A DNA stretch of 64,000 nucleotides from Actinomycetota bacterium (lineage in GTDB: Bacteria; Actinomycetota; Actinomycetes; Nanopelagicales; Nanopelagicaceae): the NCBI GenBank assembly GCA_026393035.1, contig JAPLAY010000014.1, positions 1 to 64,000 on the forward strand. The letters are read 5' to 3'. Below, piece by piece: positions 1 to 9,543 of this stretch. The translations under genes and the position numbers were made by a program. Every line of letters starts with the position of its first letter. The stretch's first letter is position 1. The notes under the pieces are model-generated. The model made no database searches, was not told the DNA's origin, and was given only the letters and a program-made list of their open reading frames with translations.

Positions 1-2
1 TA

Positions 3-1544
3 GCAGAGAACTTATTAGTTCGAGATGTAGTGCTTGGCGATTCAAAAATTCATGAATGGGCAGGTGATGCCAAAGTTCGCGAAGTTTTAACTGGGCTCTT
101 TGGTGGTTTTAGTGAAGAGTTGTTGGATCGCAAGATCTCTTATCTATCAGGTGGCGAGCGACGTCGCGTAAATCTTGCCAAATTATTAATTAGTGATTTT
201 GATTTAATTTTACTTGATGAACCAACCAACCATTTAGATGTTGAAGGCGTTGCCTGGCTTGCACAATATATAAAACGAAATACCAAATTAGCGGTTGTGG
301 TTATAACGCACGATCGTTGGTTCTTGGATGAAGTTTCAGAACAGATATGGGAAGTTGTCGATGGAAAAGTTTTGGCATATGAAGGTGGTTATTCGGCATA
401 TGTTCTTTCAAAGGCGGAACGTGCGCGTCAGATAACCGTTGAAGATGGCAAGCGAAATGCGTTGATTCGCAAAGAACTTGCCTGGCTAAGACGTGGTGCA
501 CCAGCCCGAACCGCAAAGCCAAAATTTAGAATTGAAGCTGCAAACACCTTAATTGCTAATGAACCACCACCACGTAATGAAACCGAGCTACTTAACTTTG
601 CGGCAAATAGATTAGGTAACACGGTAATTGAAATTCATCATGCAACTATCAATGCCGGTGATAAAAGTATTTTAGATAATCTTTATTGGAACGTTGGTCC
701 AGGAGATCGCATCGGAGTTGTAGGGGTAAATGGCGCTGGTAAAACAACGCTATTCAAAGCCTTACTTTCACAGATAGCCCCAAGTGCTGGAAGAATTACA
801 GTTGGAGTAACGGTAAAAGCGGCTTTTCTTTCGCAACATCTTGAGGAGCTTGATCCAACCTGGCGGGTGTTAGAAGCGGTAGAAAAAGTTGCGAATCAAG
901 TCCAACTTGGTAACGGCAAAGAATTATCTGCAAGTCAGCTCTGCGAGAAGCTTGGTTTTAATACCGATTCGCAATGGACGCCAGTTGGAGATTTATCTGG
1001 CGGCGAACGTCGAAGACTGCAATTAACCAGGCTATTAATGGATAGTCCAAATGTGCTCTTACTTGATGAGCCCACAAATGATTTCGACGTTGAGACACTT
1101 ACCGCGCTAGAAGACTTATTAGATTCATTCGGGGGCACCTTGCTTGTTATTTCACACGATAGATATTTCCTAGAACGAGTGTGCGATCGATTCGTTGGAT
1201 TACTTGGTGACTTAACTCTGCGAGATTTACCTGGTGGGATTGATGAATATCTTAAGTTGCGTGAAGGTTCAAACCAGCCGATAGCTAATAGCGCACCAAA
1301 AACCAAGAGCTCTAATATTCTCGAAATCAAAGAGGTCCGCAAAGAGATTGCAAAGCATGAACGACAAATTGCAAAGCTTGATGCACAAATTCTTGAGTTA
1401 GAAAGTAAACAGAGTGGACTCGCCTTCGATCATGAAAAATTAGCAATGAACATGGAAGAATTAGCCAAGCTAACCCAAGAAAAATCTGCGACCGAAGATA
1501 GTTGGCTGCAGTCAACATCACGTTTGGAAGGTCTTGAAAATTAA
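3..1544 (+). CDS. ABC-F family ATPase, Uup-like (5' end cut by window)
   Basis: The frame is open to the window edge, so the N-terminus, including the first Walker A, lies outside. The first nucleotide-binding domain shows signature LSGGERRRVNLAKLL and Walker B LILLDEPTNHLD. The second shows Walker A GVNGAGKTT, signature LSGGERRRLQLTRLL and Walker B LLLDEPTNDFD. The last ~80 residues are charged and probably coiled coil, as in Uup. ABC-F proteins are soluble tandem ATPases acting on the ribosome or, for Uup, linked to DNA and ribosome maintenance; they do not transport. There are no membrane segments. The stop overlaps the TTG start of the next gene. The exact ABC-F subfamily is uncertain. 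Confidence 0.9.
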   Translation, partial: AENLLVRDVVLGDSKIHEWAGDAKVREVLTGLFGGFSEELLDRKISYLSGGERRRVNLAKLLISDFDLILLDEPTNHLDVEGVAWLAQYIKRNTKLAVVVITHDRWFLDEVSEQIWEVVDGKVLAYEGGYSAYVLSKAERARQITVEDGKRNALIRKELAWLRRGAPARTAKPKFRIEAANTLIANEPPPRNETELLNFAANRLGNTVIEIHHATINAGDKSILDNLYWNVGPGDRIGVVGVNGAGKTTLFKALLSQIAPSAGRITVGVTVKAAFLSQHLEELDPTWRVLEAVEKVANQVQLGNGKELSASQLCEKLGFNTDSQWTPVGDLSGGERRRLQLTRLLMDSPNVLLLDEPTNDFDVETLTALEDLLDSFGGTLLVISHDRYFLERVCDRFVGLLGDLTLRDLPGGIDEYLKLREGSNQPIANSAPKTKSSNILEIKEVRKEIAKHERQIAKLDAQILELESKQSGLAFDHEKLAMNMEELAKLTQEKSATEDSWLQSTSRLEGLEN

Positions 1545-2490
1545 GAGCTCACATTCTCAAATCGCCAGACTAGAGATACTTGCTGCGATATCTGGTCTGC
1601 TAATTGCTCTGCAATCTCGAGCAAATGGTGAGCTTTCGCATCTTCTTGGAAATAGTACTGAAGCCGCGCTAGTTTCATTTGGTTCGGGGTTAATTGTTAT
1701 TTCGTTGATTGCACCATTTAATAATTCAATAAAGCAAGGAATGCGCAATCTTCGAGCGGCTGTAGCAGCAAAGCAGATCCCGCGTTGGCGGTTATTCGCT
1801 GGTGTTCTTGGTGGAAGCTTCGTCGCACTTCAGACTCAAGTTGTCCCACTTATTGGTGTTGCACTTTATTCAGTTGCCTCAATTGCTGGGCAAACTGCCA
1901 TGTCGCTTATTGTTGATCGCATCGGGCTTACGGGTGGCGGCAAGAAATTGATTTCAAAGCGCAGAGTTACGGCCGCCTTGATAACTGTTTTTGCAGTTTT
2001 GATCTCAGCGTTGGATCGCATCTCTCTCGCATCGTTCTCGGTTCTCGCAGTTGCACTCGCTACTTTGGCCGGTGCCTTAGTTGGAGTCCAGCGCGCACTT
2101 AATGGTCAGATAAATGAATATTCAAAGGCAAGTTTCACAACTTCATTTTTGAATTTCTTTATGGGCACATCAGTACTTGTGATTATGTTGTTCGCGCTCT
2201 TAGTTATTAAAGGTAATGAAATCGTGGCTCTGCCAAGTGGGCCATGGTGGGTTTATACGGGTGGAACAGTTGGGGTTATCTATATTGCATTTACCTCAAC
2301 GATTGTTCAGCACCTAGGAGTTTTAACCTTCACACTCTTCAGCGTTGGTGGAACTCTTATCGGTTCGTTACTAATAGATATTTTCTCACCTACTAATGGA
2401 AATACTGTTTCTTGGTATTTAGTTTCAGGAATTGTTATGACTTACTTTGGCGTTGTTATTGGTGGGCAATCAAGGCTTTTTAAACGTTAA
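1534..2490 (+). CDS. DMT-superfamily transporter, YdcZ (DUF606) type
   Basis: This 318-residue protein has about ten hydrophobic segments in two similar halves, as in the YdcZ/DUF606 branch of the drug/metabolite transporter superfamily. The second half begins near GALVGVQRALNGQINEYS, a loop typical of the family. It is an inner-membrane protein; the substrate cannot be told from sequence. The start is a TTG lying inside the end of the upstream ABC-F gene (11 nt overlap), so translation is probably coupled to it. The 3' end overlaps the convergent malic enzyme gene by 4 nt. Confidence 0.8.
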   Translation: MKIKSSHSQIARLEILAAISGLLIALQSRANGELSHLLGNSTEAALVSFGSGLIVISLIAPFNNSIKQGMRNLRAAVAAKQIPRWRLFAGVLGGSFVALQTQVVPLIGVALYSVASIAGQTAMSLIVDRIGLTGGGKKLISKRRVTAALITVFAVLISALDRISLASFSVLAVALATLAGALVGVQRALNGQINEYSKASFTTSFLNFFMGTSVLVIMLFALLVIKGNEIVALPSGPWWVYTGGTVGVIYIAFTSTIVQHLGVLTFTLFSVGGTLIGSLLIDIFSPTNGNTVSWYLVSGIVMTYFGVVIGGQSRLFKR

Positions 2491-3869
2491 ACGCGACCAA
2501 CAAGTTTTACAGCTTCCGCAACTTTAGTAACAACTTGGCTATCAAAAACGCTAGGAACAATAAAGTTCGCATTTAATTGGTCAGATGTAACACAAGAAGA
2601 GATTGCATCTGCTGCTGCTACCAACATGGAATCTGTAATTTTTGTGATTCGGCCATCTAGTAGACCGCGGAAGATTCCGGGAAATGCCAGGACATTATTA
2701 ATTTGATTTGGCTGATCACTTCTGCCAGTAGCAACCACAGCCGCATACTTACGAGCAATCACCGGATCTATTTCAGGATCTGGGTTTGCGAGTGCAAAAA
2801 CGATTGCGCCTGGAGCCATTGCGGCAACATCTGCCTCCTTAATTACATCTGGCGCACTTACGCCAATGAAGATATCAGCGTCAACCATTGCTTGGCCAAT
2901 GTCACCTTTGAAATCGCCAGGTGCACAATTATCAACGAACCAGGTGCGCATCTCTTGATCTCCAGCTTTATGTTCTGATACCAGGCCATCTTTATCAAAT
3001 CCAATAATATTTTTAGCACCGCGTGCAACAAGAAGACGTGCAATTGCAGTACCCGCGGCTCCGGCGCCACTCATAACTATTTTTGTCTTAGCTAAATCTT
3101 TCTTAACAAATTTAAGCGCATTTGTAAGCGCTGCAAGCACAACAATTGCAGTTCCATGTTGGTCGTCATGGAAAACTGGGATATCTAATAAATCGCGCAG
3201 TCGGCGTTCAACTTCAAAGCAACGTGGTGCTGAGATATCTTCCAAATTAATTCCGCCATAAACTGGTGCAATAATTTGAACAGTACGAACAATCTCATCG
3301 ACATCTTGGGTATCTAAACAGACTGGCCAAGCATCGACATCAGCAAAGCGTTTGAATAGCGCAGCTTTACCTTCCATAACTGGAAGCGCAGCTTCAGGAC
3401 CAATATTTCCCAATCCCAATACCGCTGAACCATCAGTAACAACAGCGACGGTATTTCGTTTAATAGTTAGGCGACGCGCATCTGATTTATCTGCCGCAAT
3501 TGCTTGGGCAATTCGAGCAACACCAGGCGTGTATGCGCGAGATAAATCATCACGCGTCTTTAGCGGAACCTTAGATTGAATTTCAATTTTGCCACCGAGG
3601 TGAAGTAAGAATGTACGATCACTTACTTTGCGAACTGTTAGTTCTGGGTGGCTTGCGATTGATGCAGTAATTGCATCAGCATGTTCGGCATCAATCGCAT
3701 CGCAAGTTACATCGATAACTACGTGATCCAAGAAAGATTCAACAACGTCAAGCGCAGTAATCGCAGCTCCTGCAGCAGTAATCGCAGTTGTAACTTCAGC
3801 AACAGGTTGGGCAGAAGGCGGACCTTCAACTCGAATCGTTATCCCATAGCCAGGACTTGTTGATGCCAT
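2487..3869 (-). CDS. NAD(P)-dependent malic enzyme with N-terminal ACT domain
   Basis: Decarboxylates malate to pyruvate, linking the TCA cycle to pyruvate and NAD(P)H. Residues 1-85 resemble an ACT regulatory domain (ITIRVEGPPSAQPVAEVTTA). The catalytic part follows, with the Tyr in SRAYTPGVARIA, the Lys in VMEGKAALFKRFADVDA, the metal/substrate motif VFHDDQHGTAIV and a Rossmann motif MSGAGAAGTAIARLL. At 460 residues it is the short bacterial form plus ACT. It lies 3 nt behind upp and is likely cotranscribed with it. Coenzyme preference is not determinable by eye. Confidence 0.92.
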   Translation of the reverse strand: MASTSPGYGITIRVEGPPSAQPVAEVTTAITAAGAAITALDVVESFLDHVVIDVTCDAIDAEHADAITASIASHPELTVRKVSDRTFLLHLGGKIEIQSKVPLKTRDDLSRAYTPGVARIAQAIAADKSDARRLTIKRNTVAVVTDGSAVLGLGNIGPEAALPVMEGKAALFKRFADVDAWPVCLDTQDVDEIVRTVQIIAPVYGGINLEDISAPRCFEVERRLRDLLDIPVFHDDQHGTAIVVLAALTNALKFVKKDLAKTKIVMSGAGAAGTAIARLLVARGAKNIIGFDKDGLVSEHKAGDQEMRTWFVDNCAPGDFKGDIGQAMVDADIFIGVSAPDVIKEADVAAMAPGAIVFALANPDPEIDPVIARKYAAVVATGRSDQPNQINNVLAFPGIFRGLLDGRITKITDSMLVAAADAISSCVTSDQLNANFIVPSVFDSQVVTKVAEAVKLVGRV

Positions 3870-3872
3870 GTA

Positions 3873-4511
3873 TTACACAACTCCGTAGAGGCGATCGCCA
3901 GCATCGCCCAAGCCAGGAACGATGTAACCCTTTTCATTTAGCTTCTCATCTAGTGCGCCTGTAACAATTGTTATTGGCAGATTCTTTCCGGCGAATTCTT
4001 TCTCAATAAGTGCAATACCTTCAGGCGCGGCAAGAATTGTTATCGCAGTTATATCTGTTGCCCCACGTTCAAGTAGATATTTAATTGCAGCAATCAAGGT
4101 GCCACCGGTCGCAAGCATCGGATCGAGGATGTAGCACTGACGTCCAGTTAAATCATCAGGCAATCTATTTGCATAAGTTGAAGGTTGAAGTGTGTCGTGA
4201 TCGCGAATCATTCCAAGGAATCCAACTTCCGCAGTTGGCATTAAGCGAGTCATTCCTTCAAGCATTCCAAGTCCAGCACGCAAAATTGGAACTACAACTG
4301 GCTTTGGTTTTGTAAGGGCGACACCATCTGCCATCGCAACAGGAGTCTTAACTTTTACTGGTGTAGTTCGAACATCTCTTGTCGCTTCGTATGCCAATAA
4401 GGTCACAATTTCCTCAGTTAATTGGCGGAAGGTTGGCGAATTAGTTTTCTCATCGCGCAGAACAGTCAATTTATGTGCAAGCAATGGATGGTTCGCTACA
4501 TGGATCTTCAC
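3873..4511 (-). CDS. upp: uracil phosphoribosyltransferase
   Basis: Salvages uracil to UMP using PRPP, in the cytosol. The 212 residues match the usual length. Seen are [15 protein letters not shown], the PRPP loop region [18 protein letters not shown] and the C-terminal uracil-binding segment [17 protein letters not shown]. The start is GTG. A TAAGGT -10 box lies 7 nt upstream, so the message may be leaderless and carry the malic enzyme gene behind it. Confidence 0.96.
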   Translation of the reverse strand: MKIHVANHPLLAHKLTVLRDEKTNSPTFRQLTEEIVTLLAYEATRDVRTTPVKVKTPVAMADGVALTKPKPVVVPILRAGLGMLEGMTRLMPTAEVGFLGMIRDHDTLQPSTYANRLPDDLTGRQCYILDPMLATGGTLIAAIKYLLERGATDITAITILAAPEGIALIEKEFAGKNLPITIVTGALDEKLNEKGYIVPGLGDAGDRLYGVV

Positions 4512-4518
4512 GACTCAT

Positions 4519-4524
4519 ACCTTA
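4519..4524 (-). promoter_or_regulatory. -10 box of upp (leaderless type)
   Basis: TAAGGT on the minus strand, 7 nt before the GTG of upp. No Shine-Dalgarno sequence lies between it and the start. Confidence 0.5.
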
Positions 4525-4577
4525 CTCGCGCTTGTTGGGCTTGTCGCATGCCCGCTTTAGTGTCAAGATGAAGTCCT

Positions 4578-4599
4578 GCAAACCGGAAGCAAACCGGAA
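4578..4599 (+). repeat. perfect 11-bp tandem repeat in the tadA-operon promoter
   Basis: GCAAACCGGAA occurs twice with no gap (4578-4588, 4589-4599). It ends 1 nt before a possible -10 box TAAAGT (4601-4606), so it fills the -35 and spacer zone. A period of one helical turn would suit a dimeric regulator binding one face, but a slippage duplication is also possible. Confidence 0.6.
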
Positions 4600-4625
4600 T
4601 TAAAGTCGAACTGGGGGTGAGCGCA

Positions 4626-5084
4626 ATGGCGGGAGATTTTGGAATCATTGCGTGGCACGAAGATGGTCGATGGGATGTGGCAGAACTAACTCACGTTACA
4701 GACCTTGGTTCAATTATGGACCAGCTTAATTCGCAGGCTACAAATGGTGGCGCTATAGCGTTAATTGCAATCGAAGAGGATTTCTTTATAGTCGCGCGTG
4801 CACTCGGTTCACAAATGCAGATGATGATTAGCGATGTTACATATGCACTGGAATCTGATCTTGCTGCAGATTTAATTGAGATGTTAGATCTACCATTCCC
4901 AGAAGAGGATGACGATTCGCAGCCTGGTGGCGATATTGATCTGCTCGCAGATTTAGGAATGAGCTCTATGGAACTTGAAGCGCTCTGCGATGATCCAGAA
5001 CTTTTCCCTGATGAACAATTAGATGCAATTGCATCAAAACTTGGTTTTGGAAATCAATTCGCAGAAATATTTGAAGGTCAATAA
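4626..5084 (+). CDS. tRNA adenosine deaminase-associated protein
   Basis: An acidic protein of 152 residues always found just before tadA in actinobacteria; its function is not established. It lacks the deaminase motifs. The C-terminal half is rich in Asp and Glu (PEEDDDSQPGGDIDLLADLG). The ATG at 4626 is preceded by GGGGGTGAG, a plausible Shine-Dalgarno site. A GTG at 4617 is an alternative, 10 nt behind TAAAGT. The gene sits 3 nt before tadA, so the pair is an operon. The family assignment comes from position, size and sequence style. Confidence 0.75.
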   Translation: MAGDFGIIAWHEDGRWDVAELTHVTDLGSIMDQLNSQATNGGAIALIAIEEDFFIVARALGSQMQMMISDVTYALESDLAADLIEMLDLPFPEEDDDSQPGGDIDLLADLGMSSMELEALCDDPELFPDEQLDAIASKLGFGNQFAEIFEGQ

Positions 5085-5087
5085 GCA

Positions 5088-5552
5088 TTGTCTTTAACCG
5101 CTAATACATTTGAAATTGAAATGCAGCAAGCTCTCGAAATTGCAAAGTCTGCGCTCGCAAGTGGTGATGTTCCTGTAGGTGCATTGATATTGAATCCAGA
5201 TGGCAAAGTAATTGCTAGTGGCCATAATCGTCGCGAAGTTGATAACGACCCAAGCGCACATGCTGAAATTGTTGCAATCAGAGAAGCTGCGCAAAAAAAT
5301 AAATCGTGGCGCCTAGATGATCACACCATTGTTGTGACACTTGAACCTTGTGCAATGTGTGCTGGAGCCATCGCGCAATCACGAATTAAAACTCTGGTAT
5401 TTGGTGCATGGGATTTGAAAGCAGGCGCAGTTGGCTCAGTTTGGGATGTATTACGTGATCCAAGGGCACCACATCGGGTAGAAGTTATTTCTGGTGTGAA
5501 TGAAAGTGAATGTGCGGCGTTATTAAGCGAGTTCTTTAAAAACTATCGTTAA
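5088..5552 (+). CDS. tadA: tRNA-specific adenosine deaminase
   Basis: Deaminates A34 to inosine in tRNA-Arg(ACG), letting one tRNA read CGU, CGC and CGA. The zinc and proton-shuttle motif is in NDPSAHAEIVAIREAA (HAE) and the second zinc motif is LEPCAMCAGAIAQSRI (PCxxC). The 154 residues match the family. A TTG start at 5088 has GAAGG upstream. The ATG at 5121 would cut the N-terminal helix and is less likely. Its substrate tRNA-Arg(ACG) is also encoded in this window at 17.7 kb. Confidence 0.93.
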   Translation: MSLTANTFEIEMQQALEIAKSALASGDVPVGALILNPDGKVIASGHNRREVDNDPSAHAEIVAIREAAQKNKSWRLDDHTIVVTLEPCAMCAGAIAQSRIKTLVFGAWDLKAGAVGSVWDVLRDPRAPHRVEVISGVNESECAALLSEFFKNYR

Positions 5553-5573
5553 CGAGCAGTACACGTCCTCGGT

Positions 5574-5579
5574 TACTCT
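5574..5579 (+). promoter_or_regulatory. -10 box of pheA (leaderless type)
   Basis: TACTCT, 6 nt before the ATG at 5586, inside the 33-nt gap after tadA. No ribosome-binding site is seen. Confidence 0.5.
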
Positions 5580-5585
5580 TAGCCA

Positions 5586-6422
5586 ATGACAACGTATGCC
5601 TATCTCGGTCCAGCCGGGACATTTACCGAGGCTGCGCTTCGCCAGATAACAAATGAGTCAGATGTTCTTGTTCCTTATTCAAATGTGACTGCTGCGCTAG
5701 ATGCAGTTAGAAATGGCAAAGCCGAAAAAGTTCTAGTTCCGATTGAAAATTCAGTAGAAGGCGTTGTCTCAAGAACGCTTGATGAACTTGCTCTTGGAAC
5801 GCCGCTAGTTGTTACAGCTGAAACCACACTTCCAGTTACATTTTCATTAATGACGCTGCCAGATCGCGCTGGCGATGAGATAACAAAAATTGCAACGCAT
5901 CCTCACGCCGAATCTCAATGTCGCTCATATGTTGCTAAGAATTATCCGCAGGCAGAGATTATTGAAATGTCTTCAACCGCAGCCGCAGCAAAAGGCTTAG
6001 CAAATGGAAATTATGATGCGGCTATCGCATCTGACATCGCGGCAAAGAATTATGGATTAAAGATAATCGCAAGCAATATTGGCGATAACGCTGGCGCAGT
6101 GACAAGGTTTGTTGTTGCCGAGAAGCCAGGAACTATGCCGCCACCAACTGGAAATGATCGCACTTCACTTGTGGCATTCATCGGTATTGATCACGCAGGA
6201 GCACTGCTAGAAATTCTTACCGAATTTGCTAAACGAGATGTGAATTTAACTTTTATTCAATCTCGCCCAACTGGCCTAGAACTTGGTCATTACCATTTCA
6301 TAATTGATGCAGAGGGACATATTGCTGATCCGAAAGTTGCAGCCGCCGTTGATGGTGTTCGAAATATTTCCGAAGATATTCGTTTCCTTGGGTCATATCC
6401 CCGTGTTGGTAAAAGTAACTAG
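5586..6422 (+). CDS. pheA: prephenate dehydratase
   Basis: Converts prephenate to phenylpyruvate for phenylalanine synthesis. This is the monofunctional actinobacterial form (278 residues): a periplasmic-binding-like catalytic domain beginning [15 protein letters not shown], with the TRF catalytic motif in [11 protein letters not shown], then a C-terminal ACT domain ([19 protein letters not shown]). The usual phenylalanine-binding ESRP of the ACT domain reads QSRP here. The serS gene follows after 14 nt but has its own apparent promoter. Confidence 0.94.
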   Translation: MTTYAYLGPAGTFTEAALRQITNESDVLVPYSNVTAALDAVRNGKAEKVLVPIENSVEGVVSRTLDELALGTPLVVTAETTLPVTFSLMTLPDRAGDEITKIATHPHAESQCRSYVAKNYPQAEIIEMSSTAAAAKGLANGNYDAAIASDIAAKNYGLKIIASNIGDNAGAVTRFVVAEKPGTMPPPTGNDRTSLVAFIGIDHAGALLEILTEFAKRDVNLTFIQSRPTGLELGHYHFIIDAEGHIADPKVAAAVDGVRNISEDIRFLGSYPRVGKSN

Positions 6423-6423
6423 A

Positions 6424-6429
6424 TAGGCT
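6424..6429 (+). promoter_or_regulatory. -10 box of serS (leaderless type)
   Basis: TAGGCT, 7 nt before the GTG at 6437, starting 2 nt after the pheA stop. The wider string GATAGGCTTGCACAC closely resembles GATAGGCTTACACTC before lysS. Confidence 0.55.
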
Positions 6430-6436
6430 TGCACAC

Positions 6437-7702
6437 GTGATTGACTTAAAAATTCTGCGCGATACTCCAGATGTAGTTCGCCATTCCCAAAAGGTACGCG
6501 GTGAAGATGTTGCTGTAGTTGATCAACTTCTTGATGCAGATGTAAAAAGCCGGGCGGCGATAAGTGAATTTGAAACCTTACGCGCCGAGCAAAACGCACT
6601 ATCTAAATCAGTTGGTGCAACAAAAGGTGATGAGAAGAACGCTCTTCTTGAGAATGCAAAAGAATTAGCCAACCGCGTAAAAGCGGCCGATTCCAAGCGC
6701 AGCGATCTCGAAGCAAAGGCCCGCGAATATTTATTGCAAATCTCTAATTTAATTGATTTAGATGCGCCAGTTGGTGGCGAAGAAGATTTTAAAGTTATCG
6801 AAGAAATTGGTAAGCCACGCGATTTCAAGGGCGAAGGTTTCGAACCAAAGGATCACGTTGAATTAGGAAAATTATTAAAAGCAATTGATACCGAGCGCGG
6901 CGCCAAAGTTGCTGGCTCACGTTCTTATTATTTGACTGGCCCTGGAGCTATGTTGGAATTCGCGTTGGTAAATTATGCGATTTCATCTGCAGTTAAAGCT
7001 GGTTTCACCCCAGTCATCCCACCAGTATTAGTAAACCCGACAGCGATGGAGGGAACTGGTTTCCTTGGTCAAGCAGCAGAGAATGTTTACCATCTTGAAG
7101 AAGATGATGTTTATTTAGTCGGTACCAGTGAAGTCCCACTTGCCGCGTACCACATGGATGAAATTGTTGAGAATCTGCCAATTAGATATGCCGGATATTC
7201 CTCATGCTTCCGTCGTGAAGCTGGAACTTATGGCAAAGATACCCGAGGAATTATTCGAGTTCACCAATTTGATAAAGTCGAAATGTTCTCATTCATTAAA
7301 CCTGAAGATGCGAAAGCAGAACATTTAAGACTTCTGGAATGGGAGAAAGATTTCCTTAAGGCAATGGAAATTCCATTTAGAGTTATTGATGTTGCATCTG
7401 GAGATCTTGGATCAAGCGCTATTCGCAAGTTTGATTGCGAAGCTTGGATTCCAACCCAAGGTGCTTATCGCGAAGTCACAAGCACCTCTAATTGCACAGA
7501 ATTTCAAGCTCGTAGATTAAACATTCGTTATCGCGATGAGAGCGGAACTAAGCCAGTTGCAACGTTAAATGGCACTCTGGTTGCGGTACCAAGAATGATT
7601 GTCGCAATTCTAGAGAATCACCAAAACCAGGATGGATCAGTAAATGTTCCAAAGGCGCTTCGCCCATTCTTGGGCGTGGATACTTTGGTGCCATCTTTAT
7701 GA
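6437..7702 (+). CDS. serS: seryl-tRNA synthetase
   Basis: Class II synthetase charging tRNA-Ser; two of its tRNAs are in this window. The N-terminal ~110 residues form the coiled-coil tRNA-binding arm (charged helices around residues 30-95). The catalytic domain has a motif 2 region [18 protein letters not shown] and motif 3 near [20 protein letters not shown]. The 421 residues match the family. The start is GTG. The stop overlaps the next ATG by 4 nt. Confidence 0.96.
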   Translation: MIDLKILRDTPDVVRHSQKVRGEDVAVVDQLLDADVKSRAAISEFETLRAEQNALSKSVGATKGDEKNALLENAKELANRVKAADSKRSDLEAKAREYLLQISNLIDLDAPVGGEEDFKVIEEIGKPRDFKGEGFEPKDHVELGKLLKAIDTERGAKVAGSRSYYLTGPGAMLEFALVNYAISSAVKAGFTPVIPPVLVNPTAMEGTGFLGQAAENVYHLEEDDVYLVGTSEVPLAAYHMDEIVENLPIRYAGYSSCFRREAGTYGKDTRGIIRVHQFDKVEMFSFIKPEDAKAEHLRLLEWEKDFLKAMEIPFRVIDVASGDLGSSAIRKFDCEAWIPTQGAYREVTSTSNCTEFQARRLNIRYRDESGTKPVATLNGTLVAVPRMIVAILENHQNQDGSVNVPKALRPFLGVDTLVPSL

Positions 7703-8517
7703 TTCCAGGTAAACGCCCAAAATTAATTGCAACTGATTTAGATGGAACGATAGTTCCACACCTCGGTCCAATCTCTGATCGCACTGTTGCCGCATTTAAA
7801 AGAGCTCACGAAGCTGGAATTGAAATCTTCTTTGTTACTGGAAGACCACCTAGATGGATGAAAGAGATTAAAGAAGCCTTCGGTTTTGGAAACGCAATCT
7901 GCGCAAATGGCGCCATTCTTTACGATTTAATGAATGAAAAAGTTCTTGAAGAATGGTTAATGACTAAAGAGTTGCAGTTAGATATTGTAAATCGACTTCG
8001 CAAAAACCTGCCTGGAATACATTTCGCAGTTGAGTATGGCGATGAATTTCATCGAGAGAAGAAGTACACAACAAAGTGGGATATTGGATTAGACAATATC
8101 GGTGTTGATGCGATTGAAATGAAGATTGATAAACCAGCATTTAAAATGTTGGGACGCTGTGGCAATAACGAATTCACTTCTGATCAAATGTTAGAGATTG
8201 CAGCGCGGGAATTAGCTGGAACCGCAAACATCACGCATTCAAATTCCAGTGAATCACTAATTGAAATATCTGCACTTGGTGTAAGCAAGGGTCAAACTCT
8301 GGCCAAGATGGCAGAACGTGCCGGATTGACCGCGCAAGATTGTGTAACTTTTGGCGATAACCCAAATGATTTCTCGATGTTGGAATGGGCGGCCCGATCT
8401 TGGGCAATGTCAGATGGCCATCCAGATGGGCCGAAACATGCAAAGTTTGTAGCCGATGCCCACTATCACGATGGTGTTGCAATTGTGATTGAGTCCTTGC
8501 TCGAATTGCCCGCTTAA
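7699..8517 (+). CDS. HAD-superfamily phosphatase, Cof type
   Basis: A 272-residue haloacid-dehalogenase-like hydrolase of the Cof/YwpJ branch. Motif I is TDLDGTIV, motif [13 protein letters not shown], and motifs III-IV are a Lys in [14 protein letters not shown] and [16 protein letters not shown]2-type cap lies between motifs II and III (about residues 85-190). These are magnesium-dependent phosphatases of sugar or nucleotide phosphates; the substrate is unknown. The start overlaps the serS stop by 4 nt, an order often seen in actinobacteria. Confidence 0.85.
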   Translation: MIPGKRPKLIATDLDGTIVPHLGPISDRTVAAFKRAHEAGIEIFFVTGRPPRWMKEIKEAFGFGNAICANGAILYDLMNEKVLEEWLMTKELQLDIVNRLRKNLPGIHFAVEYGDEFHREKKYTTKWDIGLDNIGVDAIEMKIDKPAFKMLGRCGNNEFTSDQMLEIAARELAGTANITHSNSSESLIEISALGVSKGQTLAKMAERAGLTAQDCVTFGDNPNDFSMLEWAARSWAMSDGHPDGPKHAKFVADAHYHDGVAIVIESLLELPA

Positions 8518-8529
8518 CTATTTAGAGGG

Positions 8530-8542
8530 TAAGTTTGCCCAC
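8530..8542 (+). promoter_or_regulatory. promoter -10 and C-rich discriminator of tRNA-Ser(UGA)
   Basis: TAAGTT (8530-8535) followed by TGCCCAC, ending exactly at the first base of the tRNA. A TTGCCC lies 18 nt upstream (8506-8511) as a possible -35. The C-rich discriminator stands out in AT-leaning DNA. Confidence 0.4.
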
Positions 8543-8628
8543 GGAGGGCTCGCATAGCGGCCGAGTGCACCGGTCTTGAAAACCGGCAAACGAAAGTTTC
8601 GTGGGTTCAAATCCCACGCCCTCCGCCA
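8543..8628 (+). tRNA. tRNA-Ser (UGA)
   Basis: Acceptor arms GGAGGGC (8543-8549) and GCCCTCC (8618-8624), discriminator G and encoded CCA (8626-8628). The anticodon stem CCGGT/ACCGG holds loop CTTGAAA with anticodon TGA at 8577-8579. There is a long variable arm (ACGAAAGTTTCGT region) as expected for serine, and a T arm GTGGG-TTCAAAT-CCCAC. Confidence 0.96.
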
Positions 8629-8703
8629 GATTTTCAAGTTTTTAAGGGTGTTTCAGCGTGTGGGGGAATTCATAACTCATACGCGCACATACATCTAGCG
8701 CTA

Positions 8704-9531
8704 ATGAAATCCTCGGAGCAAAATTACGCCATGGCAACCGGCGTATTTTCAGAATCACGAGCAAAGATAAAAGAGCGCACTCTTCGAACTGATCGATGGT
8801 GGCTACAACCATTGATTACTTTCATTGTCCTTTTTAGCTTCATAATTTATGCAACATTTAGGGCATTTGAAAATAAATATTATTTTCTAGAACCGTTAGT
8901 TTCCCCACTTTATTCACCATGTCTTTCAACAGCATGCGTAGAGGGATCTTCGCTTTTAGGCCAGCCATTTAATAATGAATATTTTGGTATTGGAATTTCA
9001 CCAGCGCTATTCATTTTGATTTTTCCACTTGGGTTCCGTATGACTTGCTATTACTACCGTAAGTCTTACTACCGGGCATTTTGGATGTCACCGCCTGCAT
9101 GCGCAGTCGCTGAGCCACATGCAAAATACACCGGTGAAACTCGGGCGCCTCTCATTTTGCAGAATTCACACCGTTGGTTTTTCTACGCTGGATTGGTCTT
9201 TAACGTTCTTCTAACTTGGGACGCGATTATCGCTTTTCGAAATGAAAATAAAGAGTGGGGCCACATGAGCGTGGGCACATTAGTTCTATTGTTTAGCGCG
9301 ACAATGCTCTGGTTGTATTCACTTTCTTGTCACACTTGTCGCCACACAATTGGTGGTCGATTGAAGCATTTCTCCAAACATCCAATCCGTTACAAAACCT
9401 GGACCTGGGTCTCCGCCTTAAATCATAAGCATCCAACATTTGCTTGGATCTCACTGTTTGGTGTTGCCTTCGCCGATATCTATGTTCGCCAAGTTGCATC
9501 TGGCGCCTGGACTAACTTCTATTTATTCTAA
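8704..9531 (+). CDS. sdhC: succinate dehydrogenase membrane subunit, Sdh1 type
   Basis: The membrane anchor of a succinate:quinone oxidoreductase; 275 residues with about five membrane helices (near 36-53, 97-114, 155-177, 189-207, 243-262). It resembles the mycobacterial Sdh1 anchor (Rv0249c type, 273 residues) and not the short SdhC/SdhD pair. Membrane-edge cysteines and histidines are C115, C133, H139, C209, H210, C212 and H214. Mycobacterial Sdh1 carries a membrane-embedded Rieske-type cluster, so some of these may be ligands (inference). The start is unsettled: ATG 8704 has no clear ribosome-binding site and ATG 8731 is possible. It heads the sdhCAB operon. Confidence 0.85.
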   Translation: MKSSEQNYAMATGVFSESRAKIKERTLRTDRWWLQPLITFIVLFSFIIYATFRAFENKYYFLEPLVSPLYSPCLSTACVEGSSLLGQPFNNEYFGIGISPALFILIFPLGFRMTCYYYRKSYYRAFWMSPPACAVAEPHAKYTGETRAPLILQNSHRWFFYAGLVFNVLLTWDAIIAFRNENKEWGHMSVGTLVLLFSATMLWLYSLSCHTCRHTIGGRLKHFSKHPIRYKTWTWVSALNHKHPTFAWISLFGVAFADIYVRQVASGAWTNFYLF

Positions 9532-9543
9532 AGAGAGATAACA

